Source: Lysinibacillus fusiformis (lineage in GTDB: Bacteria; Bacillota; Bacilli; Bacillales_A; Planococcaceae). From it: a stretch of DNA of 64,000 nt. The translations under genes were made by a program, and so were the position numbers. Location of the stretch: the NCBI RefSeq assembly GCF_003049525.1, contig NZ_PYWL01000002.1, forward strand, positions 62,001 through 126,000. Reading direction: 5' to 3'. Under the pieces are notes generated by a model, which did no database searches, was not told where the DNA came from, and worked only from the letters and a program-made list of their open reading frames with translations. Below, piece after piece: positions 43,664 through 52,530 of the stretch; position 1 is the first letter of the stretch; the number at the start of each line of letters is the position of its first letter.

Positions 43664-44680
43664 ATGGAAAAAGTTTGTGTGTTAGGGGCAGGCTCTTGGG
43701 GGTCTGCGCTGGCAATGGTACTGGCGGAAAATGGCCATGATACGCTTGTATGGACACATCGAGCTGAACAGGCAGAAGAAATCAACCGTATGCATACCAA
43801 TAAAAAATATTTACCTGAAACGGTCTTGCCAACAAATTTACATGCTACGAGTGATATTGCAAAGGCAGCAACACATGCTGAAACAATCGTTGTAGCTGTG
43901 CCGACAAAAGCAATTCGTGAGGTTTGTGAAAAATTGACGGCTGAATTAACTAAAAAAGTTTTATTTGTACATGTTTCAAAAGGAATTGAGCCTGACTCTT
44001 TAAAGCGAATTTCTGAAATATTAGCAGAGAGCTTACCTGCTGAAAAAGTGGATGAAATTGTAGTGCTTTCAGGGCCAAGTCATGCTGAGGAAGTAGTCCT
44101 TCATCATCCTACAACGGTTACAGCTGCATGTGCGGACATAGATGCTGCTGAAAAAGTACAGGATTTATTTATGAATCAATTTTTCCGTGTTTATACAAAT
44201 GACGATGTAATTGGTGTAGAAATTGGTGGGGCACTGAAAAATGTTATCGCTTTAGCTGCAGGCATTACCGATGGCTTGAATTACGGGGATAACGCGAAAG
44301 CCGCATTAATTACGCGAGGACTTGCGGAGATTACTCGTTTAGGTGTAAAAATGGGTGGTAATCCATTTACGTTCTCAGGGCTTACAGGCATGGGTGATTT
44401 GATTGTAACGTGTACAAGCGTTCACTCAAGAAACTGGCGAGCAGGTAATATGTTAGGGCAGGGCATGAAGTTACAAGAGGTTCTCGATCAAATGGGGATG
44501 GTTGTAGAGGGTGTACGTACTACAAAGGCTGCCTTTCAATTAGCAGAAAAGTATGGTGTGGCAATGCCCATTTCTACAGAGCTTTATAGTGTACTCTTTA
44601 ATGAAGTAGAACCGAAAGTGGCAGTAGACGCACTTATGATGCGCATGAAGAAACGTGAAATTGACGAGATGAAGCATTAA
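43664..44680 (+). CDS. gpsA: NAD(P)+-dependent glycerol-3-phosphate dehydrogenase GpsA
   Basis: This 338-residue cytoplasmic enzyme makes sn-glycerol-3-phosphate for phospholipids. It has the Rossmann motif VLGAGSWGSALA (residues about 5-16), LSGPSHAEEV, the catalytic Lys in GGALKNVIALAAGI, and FSGLTGMGDLIVTC. AAGGGAGG precedes ATG 43664. It supplies the acceptor for PlsY-type acyltransferases. Order der-gpsA is as in B. subtilis. Confidence 0.95.
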   Translation: MEKVCVLGAGSWGSALAMVLAENGHDTLVWTHRAEQAEEINRMHTNKKYLPETVLPTNLHATSDIAKAATHAETIVVAVPTKAIREVCEKLTAELTKKVLFVHVSKGIEPDSLKRISEILAESLPAEKVDEIVVLSGPSHAEEVVLHHPTTVTAACADIDAAEKVQDLFMNQFFRVYTNDDVIGVEIGGALKNVIALAAGITDGLNYGDNAKAALITRGLAEITRLGVKMGGNPFTFSGLTGMGDLIVTCTSVHSRNWRAGNMLGQGMKLQEVLDQMGMVVEGVRTTKAAFQLAEKYGVAMPISTELYSVLFNEVEPKVAVDALMMRMKKREIDEMKH

Positions 44681-44722
44681 TATTATTTTTATGATTAAAT
44701 TTGTCATGAAACGGACATAAAT

Positions 44723-44758
44723 AAGGTGTCTCGGTGAATCTACTGAGACACCTTATTA
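44723..44758 (+). terminator. Terminator of gpsA
   Basis: AAGGTGTCTC and GAGACACCTT form a 10-bp stem, extended inward by CGG/CTG. A second, weaker GTTGTCC/GGACAAC hairpin lies at about 44798-44826. Confidence 0.8.
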
Positions 44759-44903
44759 TGTGCTAGTAATTGAATAGTTAAAGCATTTTAAAAGGTTGTC
44801 CATTTCTTGATAGTTATGGGACAACTATTTCTTTTTAACAAAGGCACATAGTATAATATACTTTGATTGTGTCTTGACATAGAAAGAAAGGTGGTTATTT
44901 GAA

Positions 44904-45116
44904 ATGGGCCCGTTAGCTCATATGCCTGCTTTGGATGTAATGTGGGTATCGTTTTATTGTATAGGCTTTATGATTATATCAGTCGGCTTAATTTATTTAG
45001 CTCGTAACAAGATTTCGAATGTATTTTTACGAACAATCGTAAATTTATGTGCATACATACTGTTTGGACTTGGCACATTTTTAATGGTACTTATAGTTGC
45101 CACATGGCCAGCATAA
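44904..45116 (+). CDS. yphE: DUF2768 membrane protein (YphE-like)
   Basis: This 70-residue protein has two membrane segments (about 12-33 and 44-66) and belongs to the DUF2768 family of sporulating bacilli. Its place between gpsA and yphF matches B. subtilis YphE. AAAGGTGG lies upstream of ATG 44904. No biochemical function is known. Confidence 0.8.
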   Translation: MGPLAHMPALDVMWVSFYCIGFMIISVGLIYLARNKISNVFLRTIVNLCAYILFGLGTFLMVLIVATWPA

Positions 45117-45138
45117 TAAATAACGAGGTGTCAGTAAC

Positions 45139-45921
45139 ATGAAAAAACTAAGTGCTCTTCTGTTGGTAATTGCAACCGCCATATTGTTAGTAGGGTGTGC
45201 GTACCCAGAAGACGAGAAAAGGGCGAAGGTAACGCCTGATGTGGACCAACTTGCAGCTGTACAGCGTGCTGTTAATGAATACCGTGAAGCAACTGGTGGG
45301 CTAGTACCCATTAAAAATAGCGAATTAGATACAGATTTATATATCAAGTATTTAATTGATTTTGAAAAGCTTATGCCGAAGTATTTGTCGACGATCCCTG
45401 GAAACGCCTATGAAAAAGGCGGTATATATCAGTATATTATTTGGGATCCTGAGCATGAAGCGACCGTTAAACTAGTAGATTTAAATGCTGCAGAGCGCAT
45501 TCGCGAAATAGGAATTCGGAAACTATCTACACAATATTTACCAATAACAGGTTCATCATCTGATAATGTGTACCAAATTAATTATAAGGATTTGGGCTAT
45601 AAAACAGAGGTTACTGTGAAAAGCCCCTATTCTGGCGTCGAATTACCGCTCTTTATGACTGGTGACGGTGAATTGCATGTAGATTATTCCATTGATTTAG
45701 GACAACTTCTAAAAGAAGACAAGCCGGATGTCAAACCGGGCGATGATATTCGCCAATTACTTGTCGATAAATTTCCTGTAGTACCTGCCTACTCTGTTCC
45801 GTATACAGTGGACGAGAAGGGTGAGCCAGTTTATGATATGGACACTTATAAGGCAGATGTCAAGAAGGCTCAAGAACGACAAAAACAAGAGGCAGAAGCC
45901 GCCAAGAAAAAAGAAGAATAA
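45139..45921 (+). CDS. yphF: Lipoprotein YphF
   Basis: This 260-residue extracytoplasmic lipoprotein has a signal peptide ending in LVGC (lipid-modified Cys20). The mature part has no catalytic motif I recognise, and the last 25 residues are a charged Lys/Gln/Glu helix. Gene order matches B. subtilis yphF. It starts 22 bases after yphE with GAGGTG upstream, so the two probably form a small operon ending in the terminator at 45927. The function is unknown. Confidence 0.8.
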   Translation: MKKLSALLLVIATAILLVGCAYPEDEKRAKVTPDVDQLAAVQRAVNEYREATGGLVPIKNSELDTDLYIKYLIDFEKLMPKYLSTIPGNAYEKGGIYQYIIWDPEHEATVKLVDLNAAERIREIGIRKLSTQYLPITGSSSDNVYQINYKDLGYKTEVTVKSPYSGVELPLFMTGDGELHVDYSIDLGQLLKEDKPDVKPGDDIRQLLVDKFPVVPAYSVPYTVDEKGEPVYDMDTYKADVKKAQERQKQEAEAAKKKEE

Positions 45922-45926
45922 TCAAC

Positions 45927-45955
45927 AAGCTCCTTACATTTGTGAGGGGCTTTTT
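45927..45955 (+). terminator. Terminator of yphF
   Basis: AAGCTCCTTACA pairs with GTGAGGGGCTT, with wobble pairs, followed by five T. Its end touches the -35 region of the spoIVA promoter. Confidence 0.75.
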
Positions 45956-45983
45956 CATATTTGTCTACAAGCTCGCATATAGT
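45955..45983 (+). promoter_or_regulatory. SigE-type promoter of spoIVA
   Basis: TCATATT (45955-45961), 14 bp and CATATAGT (45976-45983) match the mother-cell sigma-E consensus (kmATATT ... CATACAnT) with one mismatch. spoIVA is a SigE gene in B. subtilis. Confidence 0.75.
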
Positions 45984-46013
45984 GAAAAAGCGTAGATAAA
46001 GGAGGCAGAAACC

Positions 46014-47492
46014 TTGAGTGAAGCAGTATTTAGAGAAATTGCAGAGCGAACAAATGGCGATGTTTATATTGGTGTTGTCGGTCCAGTACGTGTAGGTAAA
46101 TCAACATTTGTAAAAAAGGTAATGGAATCCGTCGTGTTACCAAACATTGTGGATGAAACAGAAAGAATGCGAGCACAGGATGAGTTGCCACAAAGTTCTC
46201 CGGGGCCAGTCATTATGACTGCTGAGCCGAAGTTTGTGCCTGCCCAAGCAACCCGTATTGTGGTCGGTGACGATGAAATGCCATTTCAAATTCGATTAGC
46301 AGATTGTGTAGGTTACATTATCGAAGGAACAAAAGGCTATGAAGATGAAAATGGTCCAAAATTTGTTCATACTCCTTGGCATACAGAGCCTATTCCGTTC
46401 CAAGAAGCAGCGAAAATAGGTACGGATAAAGTAATTCGCGATCATGCGAATATTGGAATTGTAGTGACAACTGATGGAACGGTTAACGGTATTAGTCGTC
46501 GAGCTGCTGAGAGGGCAGAAGAAGAGATTGTTGAGCAACTAAAGGAAATTGGCAAGCCTTTTGTCATTCTACTTAATTGCCAAATGCCAGCTAGAGAAGA
46601 AACTGTTCAACTGCGCAATGAGTTGTTTGAACGTTATAATGTTCCCGTTATCGCCATTGCAATTGATCAAATGAGAGAAACTGATATTCAGTATATTTTA
46701 CAAGAGGCATTATTTGAATTCCCAATCCGTACGATAGAGGTGGAGAAGCCAGATTGGTTAGATGTGTTAGATGCCTCACATCCATTAAATGTTGCATTGA
46801 TTGATTCGATGGAAGAAGTACTTTCTTCTGTTATGAAAATTAGAGATGTGCAACAAGCATCCGATGCTTTTAAAGCTATTGATTTTATTGATCAAAGTGA
46901 AGTAGTCCATGTAGATGCTGGTATTGGCACAGCTGTAATTCGTGTGTCCTTACAGGGTGAACTATATAAATCGGTTTGTAATGAGTGGTTAGAAGAACCA
47001 ATTGAAACGAAAAAAGATTGGCTACTGTTTATTAAAGAAGCAGCAGAGGCAAAAGAAGCTCAAAAGCGCTTTAAAAGTGCCATTCATGATGCGGATACAA
47101 CAGGCTATGGTGTTACATTACCAATGATGCAGGAATTTGAGCCAACAGCCCCAGAATTAATTAAGCAAAATAATTTCTTTGGTGTACGAATGAAAGCGAA
47201 GGCGCCATCTTATCACATTATTCGTGTCGATATGGATTCAGAATTTGCCCCGCTAATCGGCTCTGAGTTCCATAGTCAGCAACTTTTAAAAGATTTGAAC
47301 CATGCTTATTTACATGATCGTGATGCTCTATGGAATACACAACTTTTTGGAACACCATTACATGAAGTATTAAAAGAAGGTATTCGATATAAAATGGATG
47401 CAGTTCCAAATACAGCCAAAAAACGTATGCGTCAAACGATCGAACGTATGGTAAACGAAGGTGATCGTGGGTTAGTCACATTTATTTTATAG
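46014..47492 (+). CDS. spoIVA: Stage IV sporulation protein A, SpoIVA
   Basis: This 492-residue ATPase polymerises on the outer forespore membrane to form the basement layer of the spore coat and is needed for cortex assembly. The N-terminal TRAFAC-like ATPase domain has Walker A GPVRVGKST (23-31) and an ADCVGYI switch region. A middle domain (about 240-390) and a conserved C-terminus (GDRGLVTFIL) complete it. The start is TTG 46014 with AAAGGAGG upstream. It is transcribed alone from the SigE-type promoter. Confidence 0.96.
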   Translation: MSEAVFREIAERTNGDVYIGVVGPVRVGKSTFVKKVMESVVLPNIVDETERMRAQDELPQSSPGPVIMTAEPKFVPAQATRIVVGDDEMPFQIRLADCVGYIIEGTKGYEDENGPKFVHTPWHTEPIPFQEAAKIGTDKVIRDHANIGIVVTTDGTVNGISRRAAERAEEEIVEQLKEIGKPFVILLNCQMPAREETVQLRNELFERYNVPVIAIAIDQMRETDIQYILQEALFEFPIRTIEVEKPDWLDVLDASHPLNVALIDSMEEVLSSVMKIRDVQQASDAFKAIDFIDQSEVVHVDAGIGTAVIRVSLQGELYKSVCNEWLEEPIETKKDWLLFIKEAAEAKEAQKRFKSAIHDADTTGYGVTLPMMQEFEPTAPELIKQNNFFGVRMKAKAPSYHIIRVDMDSEFAPLIGSEFHSQQLLKDLNHAYLHDRDALWNTQLFGTPLHEVLKEGIRYKMDAVPNTAKKRMRQTIERMVNEGDRGLVTFIL

Positions 47493-47525
47493 TGATAAAA
47501 AATAATAAGAAGTGTAAAAAATAGG

Positions 47526-47566
47526 AAAAGGGCTTTTCGTTTTTATGCGAAAAGTCCTTTTTTTTG
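47526..47566 (+). terminator. Terminator of spoIVA
   Basis: AAAAGGGCTTTTCG pairs with CGAAAAGTCCTTTT, followed by a long T run. Confidence 0.88.
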
Positions 47567-47690
47567 ATTTTTTGGGTGAAAAACTGATTTTTTGGTTATA
47601 ATCATGAATGAATACAGTTGCGTAGCGGTTTTCTATGTGTTACTCTTTTTACAGAATTGGTTCATGACCCTTTGAGAGGAGGTGAATGGT

Positions 47691-47963
47691 GTGAATAAAA
47701 CAGAATTAGTAAACTCTGTTGCTGAAGCTGCAGGTCTTTCTAAAAAAGACGCTTCTAAAGCAGTTGAAGCTGTATTTGATACAATTCAAGATGCTCTTGC
47801 AAAGGGTGACAAAGTACAATTAATTGGTTTTGGTAACTTCGAAGTACGTGAACGTGCGGCTCGTAAAGGTCGTAACCCACAAACTGGTAAAGAAATCGAA
47901 ATCGCTGCTAGCAAGGTACCTGCTTTCAAACCAGGTAAAGCGCTTAAAGACGCAGTAAAATAA
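47691..47963 (+). CDS. hbs: DNA-binding protein HU (HBsu)
   Basis: This 90-residue nucleoid protein has helical dimerisation residues 1-45 and the DNA-binding beta arms with [20 protein letters not shown] and the final [16 protein letters not shown] 47691 is chosen because AGGAGGTG is 6 bases upstream and the protein then begins MNKTELVN like other HU proteins. A TATAAT box at about 47600 gives a leader of roughly 80-90 bases. It is an abundant, essential protein in Bacillus. Confidence 0.96.
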   Translation: MNKTELVNSVAEAAGLSKKDASKAVEAVFDTIQDALAKGDKVQLIGFGNFEVRERAARKGRNPQTGKEIEIAASKVPAFKPGKALKDAVK

Positions 47964-47983
47964 TACTCGTCTAGTAGTTACAT

Positions 47984-48024
47984 AGAGCAGTCTTCATGTG
48001 AACAACATGAAGACTGCTCTTTTT
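47984..48024 (+). terminator. Terminator of hbs
   Basis: AGAGCAGTCTTCATGT and ACATGAAGACTGCTCT form a perfect 16-bp stem with a 5-base loop and T run, fitting a highly expressed gene. Confidence 0.9.
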
Positions 48025-48183
48025 AACTTCAAGTTGACTATACATAATGATAATAAAAGCTAGATTTGCTAACTTGCAGCAATTTTTTTGTGAAACAAGT
48101 AAGTCATTTTGCGCTTACCTTTTGGATGTGCTACGATGCATAGGGAAATGTGTAATGTTTTGATACGCAGGAGGTTTTTTCGA

Positions 48184-48753
48184 ATGTCGAATATAGATTT
48201 ATTGAAAATAGAAGAAGCAGTAAAAATGATTTTAGAGGCGGTAGGTGAAGACGTAAATCGAGAAGGTTTATTAGATACACCAAAACGTGTCGCAAAAATG
48301 TATGCTGAGATGTTTAGTGGCTTACATGAAGATGCCAAAGACTATTTTAGAACAGTGTTCCACGAGGATCATGAAGAATTGGTTCTTGTTAAAGATATTC
48401 CTTTTTATTCGATGTGTGAGCATCATCTAGTTCCGTTCTATGGAAAAGCACATGTCGCCTACATACCAAATGACGGCATTGTTGCAGGACTAAGCAAATT
48501 AGGGCGTGCAGTAGAAACCATTGCTCGTCGACCACAGTTGCAAGAACGTATTACATCTTCAGTCGCTGATACCATTATGGAAATGCTCGCACCAAAAGGA
48601 GTTTATGTGGTGATTGAGGCTGAGCATATGTGTATGACTATGCGAGGGCTGAAAAAACCAGGCTCTAAGACAGTAACATCTGTAGCACGTGGTGTTTATG
48701 AGCAAGATGAAGTGAAGCGTAGAGAAGTTCTATCATTTATTCAAATGTCTTAA
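48184..48753 (+). CDS. folE: GTP cyclohydrolase I FolE (MtrA)
   Basis: This 189-residue enzyme converts GTP to 7,8-dihydroneopterin triphosphate at the start of folate synthesis. Zinc and active-site residues appear in [19 protein letters not shown], and the C-terminal [17 protein letters not shown] is conserved. ATG 48184 has AGGAGG 9 bases upstream; the frame is open for 25 further codons without a binding site. It forms the mtrA-mtrB operon with TRAP, as in B. subtilis. Confidence 0.94.
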   Translation: MSNIDLLKIEEAVKMILEAVGEDVNREGLLDTPKRVAKMYAEMFSGLHEDAKDYFRTVFHEDHEELVLVKDIPFYSMCEHHLVPFYGKAHVAYIPNDGIVAGLSKLGRAVETIARRPQLQERITSSVADTIMEMLAPKGVYVVIEAEHMCMTMRGLKKPGSKTVTSVARGVYEQDEVKRREVLSFIQMS

Positions 48754-48815
48754 ATTGCTTGTCTAATTATGTTATGATGAACTAAGAATTTGTCGGATTT
48801 AAGGAGTGTACAAGA

Positions 48816-49034
48816 ATGTCACAAGATTATATTGTTATTCAAGCTGAAGAAGATGGTGTACATGTCATTGGTTTAACGCGTGGAACAGATACAAAGTTCC
48901 ATCATTCTGAAAAATTAGATGCCGGCGAAGTTATGATTGCTCAATTTACAGAACACACTTCTGCGATGAAGATTCGAGGGAAAGCACAGATTCATACAGC
49001 ACATGGTGTGATTCATAGCGAAGCAAAAAAATAA
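48816..49034 (+). CDS. mtrB: Tryptophan RNA-binding attenuation protein TRAP (MtrB)
   Basis: This 72-residue subunit assembles into an 11-mer ring that binds tryptophan and then (G/U)AG repeats in leader RNA. The RNA-contacting and Trp-binding residues fall in [19 protein letters not shown] and [13 protein letters not shown] (the KIRGKA loop). AAGGAGTG lies upstream of ATG 48816. In B. subtilis it controls trpEDCFBA, trpP and pabA; none of these genes is in this window, so its targets must lie elsewhere. Confidence 0.94.
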   Translation: MSQDYIVIQAEEDGVHVIGLTRGTDTKFHHSEKLDAGEVMIAQFTEHTSAMKIRGKAQIHTAHGVIHSEAKK

Positions 49035-49121
49035 TAAATAGACAAGATATGGTTTCATAATAGTTTTTAGCCCGTGCCATTTAGGCACATATAAAAGAGT
49101 GAGATGTGAAAAACTAATTAT

Positions 49122-49166
49122 ATGGGCAGTAGCAGTCCCTTTTTATGGGAAAGCTCTACTGCCTAT
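49122..49166 (+). ncRNA. Long hairpin between mtrB and hepS (terminator or leader structure)
   Basis: ATGGGCAGTAG pairs with CTACTGCCTAT in an almost complete stem, with an inner TCCC/GGGA helix. No T tract follows directly, so it may be an mRNA-stabilising or regulatory structure and not a simple terminator. It is placed under ncRNA only as a structured RNA candidate. Confidence 0.4.
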
Positions 49167-49210
49167 CCTCTTGAAGAAAGCAAAATTTTTTTATTCCGCA
49201 TCGTTGCGTA

Positions 49211-49219
49211 TGCTATAAT
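49211..49219 (+). promoter_or_regulatory. Extended -10 promoter of hepS-menG-hepT
   Basis: TGCTATAAT is a perfect -10 with the extended TGn. The -35 is weak. Transcription would start about 60 bases before hepS. Confidence 0.55.
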
Positions 49220-49287
49220 GACTCAGTAAGCAAACGTTAAGCCTTCAATAGGATTAACGTATTTGAAAGTGAAATGGAGTAAGGTCT

Positions 49288-50055
49288 ATGAATGCAACAT
49301 ACATTCAAAATTCAATTGCCCAGTTAAAAACAGAGATTTTCATGGATGTTCGTCATAGAACTTTGCAAAAATACACAGGAATGCCTGTGGTAGATGAAAA
49401 TCAATTGTTTTATTTGTTAGTCCCGTTTTTGAATGGTGAAGAGTGGCAACAAGAGCAACAAGAGGCTGCCATTACTGTTGGCATTGTGTATGCGGCATTA
49501 GCGGCACACGATCACATAAAAGAATTAGATGCTACTTCTAAAGAACAGCAGCTTACAGTATTAGCTGGGGATTTTTATAGTGGTCGTTATTATGAAATAT
49601 TAGCGATGTCTGGAAATGTCGCATTGATACGAAATTTGTCACAAGGAATTGTGACACGATGTGAAAACCAGATAAAGGTGTATGAGACCGAACAAAGAAC
49701 AATCGAGCAATGGTATGCTTCGATGTGCAATATTGAATCAGGATTAATTGCTCAGTTTTTCGAGCTTTATTCCTTTAGTGAATATATACCGTTGATGGAA
49801 AAAAGTTTATTGATCTTACGTTTAGAAAAAGAAATGGTAGCCTATCAACGTGGACAAACGTCCTTAATAGGTAAGGCACTTGAAGAAAGTGTTCAACGTC
49901 ATGGTACTACTTTTAATAGCGTCATCAAGGAAAAAATAGTGCATTTAAAAATAGAGCTGTCGAAGATGGTGGAGAGTGCATCATTTTTACAAAGTGATGT
50001 GAAACAAGCTTTACATGCACATGTAGAGGCTTCTATTGCTTCTACTAACGGATAA
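49288..50055 (+). CDS. hepS: Heptaprenyl diphosphate synthase component I HepS
   Basis: This 255-residue small regulatory subunit of the heterodimeric heptaprenyl diphosphate synthase makes the C35 side chain of menaquinone-7. It has no DDxxD motif, which is supplied by HepT; the sequence is helical throughout. Diagnosis rests on family resemblance (LLAGDFYSGRYYEILA-type stretch at about 93-108) and on the classical order hepS-menG-hepT. ATGGAGTAAGG lies upstream of ATG 49288. Confidence 0.9.
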   Translation: MNATYIQNSIAQLKTEIFMDVRHRTLQKYTGMPVVDENQLFYLLVPFLNGEEWQQEQQEAAITVGIVYAALAAHDHIKELDATSKEQQLTVLAGDFYSGRYYEILAMSGNVALIRNLSQGIVTRCENQIKVYETEQRTIEQWYASMCNIESGLIAQFFELYSFSEYIPLMEKSLLILRLEKEMVAYQRGQTSLIGKALEESVQRHGTTFNSVIKEKIVHLKIELSKMVESASFLQSDVKQALHAHVEASIASTNG

Positions 50056-50070
50056 GAGAGGTTTTTCAAA

Positions 50071-50775
50071 ATGGCTAAAACGAAAGCAGAGCACGTTCAT
50101 GAAGTGTTTGAGAGTATCTCGGATAATTATGACAAAATGAACGGTGTTATTAGTTTCCAAATGCATATTGGTTGGCGTAATGATACGATGAAACACATGG
50201 CTGTCAAACCTGGATCAAAGGCATTGGATGTTTGCTGTGGTACGGCAGATTGGACGATCGCATTGGCTGAGGCAGTTGGAGAAAAAGGAGAAGTAAAAGG
50301 ACTCGACTTTAGTCAAAACATGCTTAAAGTTGGCGAACAAAAAGTACAATCATATCCACAAATTGAACTGATTCATGGAAATGCTATGGAATTACCTTTC
50401 CCAGATGATACGTTTGATTATGTGACAATTGGCTTTGGTCTACGCAATGTACCAGATTATTTGCAAGTCTTAAAGGAAATGCACCGTGTCGTAAAACCAG
50501 GTGGAATGGTTGTTTGTTTAGAAACATCTCAATCTGAAATTCCTGGTTACCGTCAATTATTCCGTTTTTATTTTAAATTTATAATGCCGATATTTGGTAA
50601 AATATTTGCGAAAAGTTATAAGGAGTATTCTTGGCTTCAAGAATCTGCGAATGATTTCCCAGGTATGAAAAAGTTAGCGGCATTGTTTGAGCAGGCAGGA
50701 TTAGAAAAAGTATCGTACAAAGCATACAGTGGCGGGGCTGCGGCAATGCATATAGGCTTTAAAAAGATACGTTAA
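50071..50775 (+). CDS. menG: Demethylmenaquinone methyltransferase MenG (MenH/UbiE)
   Basis: This 234-residue SAM-dependent enzyme catalyses the last step of menaquinone synthesis. It has the SAM motif [40 protein letters not shown] and the family's C-terminal [12 protein letters not shown]. It lies between the two prenyl synthase subunit genes with short spacers (15 and 19 bases), so quinone tail and head modification are coexpressed. GAGAGG precedes ATG 50071. Confidence 0.95.
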   Translation: MAKTKAEHVHEVFESISDNYDKMNGVISFQMHIGWRNDTMKHMAVKPGSKALDVCCGTADWTIALAEAVGEKGEVKGLDFSQNMLKVGEQKVQSYPQIELIHGNAMELPFPDDTFDYVTIGFGLRNVPDYLQVLKEMHRVVKPGGMVVCLETSQSEIPGYRQLFRFYFKFIMPIFGKIFAKSYKEYSWLQESANDFPGMKKLAALFEQAGLEKVSYKAYSGGAAAMHIGFKKIR

Positions 50776-50794
50776 TGGGGGAAGGTTTTCACAC

Positions 50795-51769
50795 GTGGAA
50801 AAGATGAAGTTAAAACTACTCTATTCCGATTTGAAATCAGATATCGATATCATTGAACGAGAGTTAGAAAATGCGGTGGACTCATCTTCATATTTGATCA
50901 ACGATGCTTCTCTCCATTTATTACAAGCTGGTGGCAAACGTATACGACCAATTTTTGTATTACTAGGTGCAAAATTTGGTGAATATGACATTGAGAAGAT
51001 GAAGGATGTTGCAGTCCCTTTAGAGCTCATTCATATGGCATCACTTGTCCATGATGATGTTATTGATGATTCCAATATGCGAAGAGGACGCCCAACTGTC
51101 AAAGCGCAATGGAATAACCGAGTAGCAATGTACACGGGCGATTTTATTTTTGCACGTGCTCTCGAATATATTACAAAAATAGAAGACCCACTAGTTCATC
51201 AGATTTTAGCACGTACCATGGTTGAGATTTGTAACGGTGAAGTTATTCAAATTGAAGATAAATTTAGACTCGATCAAGGTTTAAAGGATTATTTTAGAAG
51301 AATCAAACGCAAAACAGCTCTACTTATTTCCTCTAGTTGTGAGCTAGGGGCTGTTGCGGCAGGCGTCGATGCTAAAACTGTAGGTCATTTAAAACGCTTC
51401 GGCTACTTTGTGGGCATGAGCTTCCAAATTATCGACGATGTGTTAGATATTATGGCAACAGATAAGGAGCTAGGAAAGCCAGCAGGTAGTGATTTATTAC
51501 AAGGCAATATTACCTTACCGATTCTCTTGTTAAAGGATGATCCGGAGATGCAACCATTCTTGGTAAAAGTATTTGCGGGTACATTAACAGAAGCCGAACG
51601 TCAAAATATGTTGCAGTATGTGCGTAAATCTCATGCAATTGAGCAAGCTAATCGTATGAGTGATAAATATTTGAAAAAGGCTTTACAAGAAATAGATGCT
51701 TTGCCAAAACATCCCGTAAAGAAAAAGCTACGTGATGTCGCATTGTTTATGGGTAAGCGCAAATTCTAG
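50795..51769 (+). CDS. hepT: Heptaprenyl diphosphate synthase component II HepT
   Basis: This 324-residue catalytic prenyltransferase subunit has the two aspartate-rich motifs DDVIDDS (from residue 87) and DDVLDI (about 212). It also has the substrate-binding LLQAGGKRIRPI and DLLQGNITLPILLL. It condenses farnesyl diphosphate with four isopentenyl diphosphates together with HepS. The start is GTG 50795; ATG 50804 is an alternative. It ends the operon, about 85 bases before ndk. Confidence 0.94.
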   Translation: MEKMKLKLLYSDLKSDIDIIERELENAVDSSSYLINDASLHLLQAGGKRIRPIFVLLGAKFGEYDIEKMKDVAVPLELIHMASLVHDDVIDDSNMRRGRPTVKAQWNNRVAMYTGDFIFARALEYITKIEDPLVHQILARTMVEICNGEVIQIEDKFRLDQGLKDYFRRIKRKTALLISSSCELGAVAAGVDAKTVGHLKRFGYFVGMSFQIIDDVLDIMATDKELGKPAGSDLLQGNITLPILLLKDDPEMQPFLVKVFAGTLTEAERQNMLQYVRKSHAIEQANRMSDKYLKKALQEIDALPKHPVKKKLRDVALFMGKRKF

Positions 51770-51855
51770 CTTTTTGTTGTACAAAGCCTCATTTTTTGTT
51801 AATATTTATCGGTAGGTGTAAAACCTGTTAGAAGAATTTAAGGAGTGTTTTAAAC

Positions 51856-52272
51856 ATGGCAATTGAACAAACTTTTTTAATGGTTAAGCCAGATGGCGTT
51901 GAGCGTCAAGTAGTTGGTGACATCGTTGATCGTTTCGAGCGTCGCGGTTTTGTAATGAAAGGTGCTAAATTAATGGTAATTTCAAAAGATTTAGCAGAAA
52001 AACACTATGCTGAACATGCTGAGCGTCCATTCTTTGGTGAACTAGTTGATTTCATCACTTCTGGTCCTGTATTCGCTATGGTATGGGAAGGCGAAAACGT
52101 AATTAAACTTGCACGTACAATGATGGGTGCAACAAAACCTGAGGAATCTAACCCAGGTACAATCCGTGGTGACTACGCAACAACTGTTTCTCACAACATC
52201 ATCCACGGTTCTGACTCTCTTGCTTCTGCAGAGCGCGAAATCGCTTTATTCTTCGGTGAAGATTTAGTTTAA
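51856..52272 (+). CDS. ndk: Nucleoside diphosphate kinase Ndk
   Basis: This 138-residue enzyme balances nucleoside triphosphates. The opening is [16 protein letters not shown]; the phosphorylated His117 lies in HNIIHGSDS, with RGDYA and the terminal [11 protein letters not shown]. It is slightly shorter than the B. subtilis enzyme but complete. AAGGAGTG precedes ATG 51856. A terminator follows. Confidence 0.95.
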   Translation: MAIEQTFLMVKPDGVERQVVGDIVDRFERRGFVMKGAKLMVISKDLAEKHYAEHAERPFFGELVDFITSGPVFAMVWEGENVIKLARTMMGATKPEESNPGTIRGDYATTVSHNIIHGSDSLASAEREIALFFGEDLV

Positions 52273-52287
52273 TTTGCGAATAGATTA

Positions 52288-52321
52288 GGCAATCTCAATA
52301 TAATTGAGGTTGCTTTTTTTT
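52288..52321 (+). terminator. Terminator of ndk
   Basis: GCAATCTCAA pairs with TTGAGGTTGC (one wobble), followed by eight T. Confidence 0.85.
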
Positions 52322-52423
52322 GCTTAAAAATGGAGATGGTTAGTAGGATAGTGGTTATTAGATGGGCCAGTCATCTTAGTGAATCATCTATTTCTATAAC
52401 CATATAGAATTGTTAAAAACTTC

Positions 52424-52450
52424 TTGTTCATGTACAATAAATGCTATAAT
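52424..52450 (+). promoter_or_regulatory. Promoter of the thiolase operon
   Basis: TTGTTC (52424-52429) and TGCTATAAT (52442-52450, extended -10) with a short 15-bp spacer precede the thiolase gene by about 80 bases. Confidence 0.5.
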
Positions 52451-52530
52451 ATTCTGATAATTAAGTGAGGAATATATTAATAGTCTTGTCAATAAACTGT
52501 GAAGGATGACGAGGAAAAGGGGCAATGGAG

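Noticed and set aside
49035..49287. TRAP binding site near mtrB
   Set aside because: Only scattered GAG/TAG triplets occur, not the regularly spaced run of about eleven that TRAP needs.
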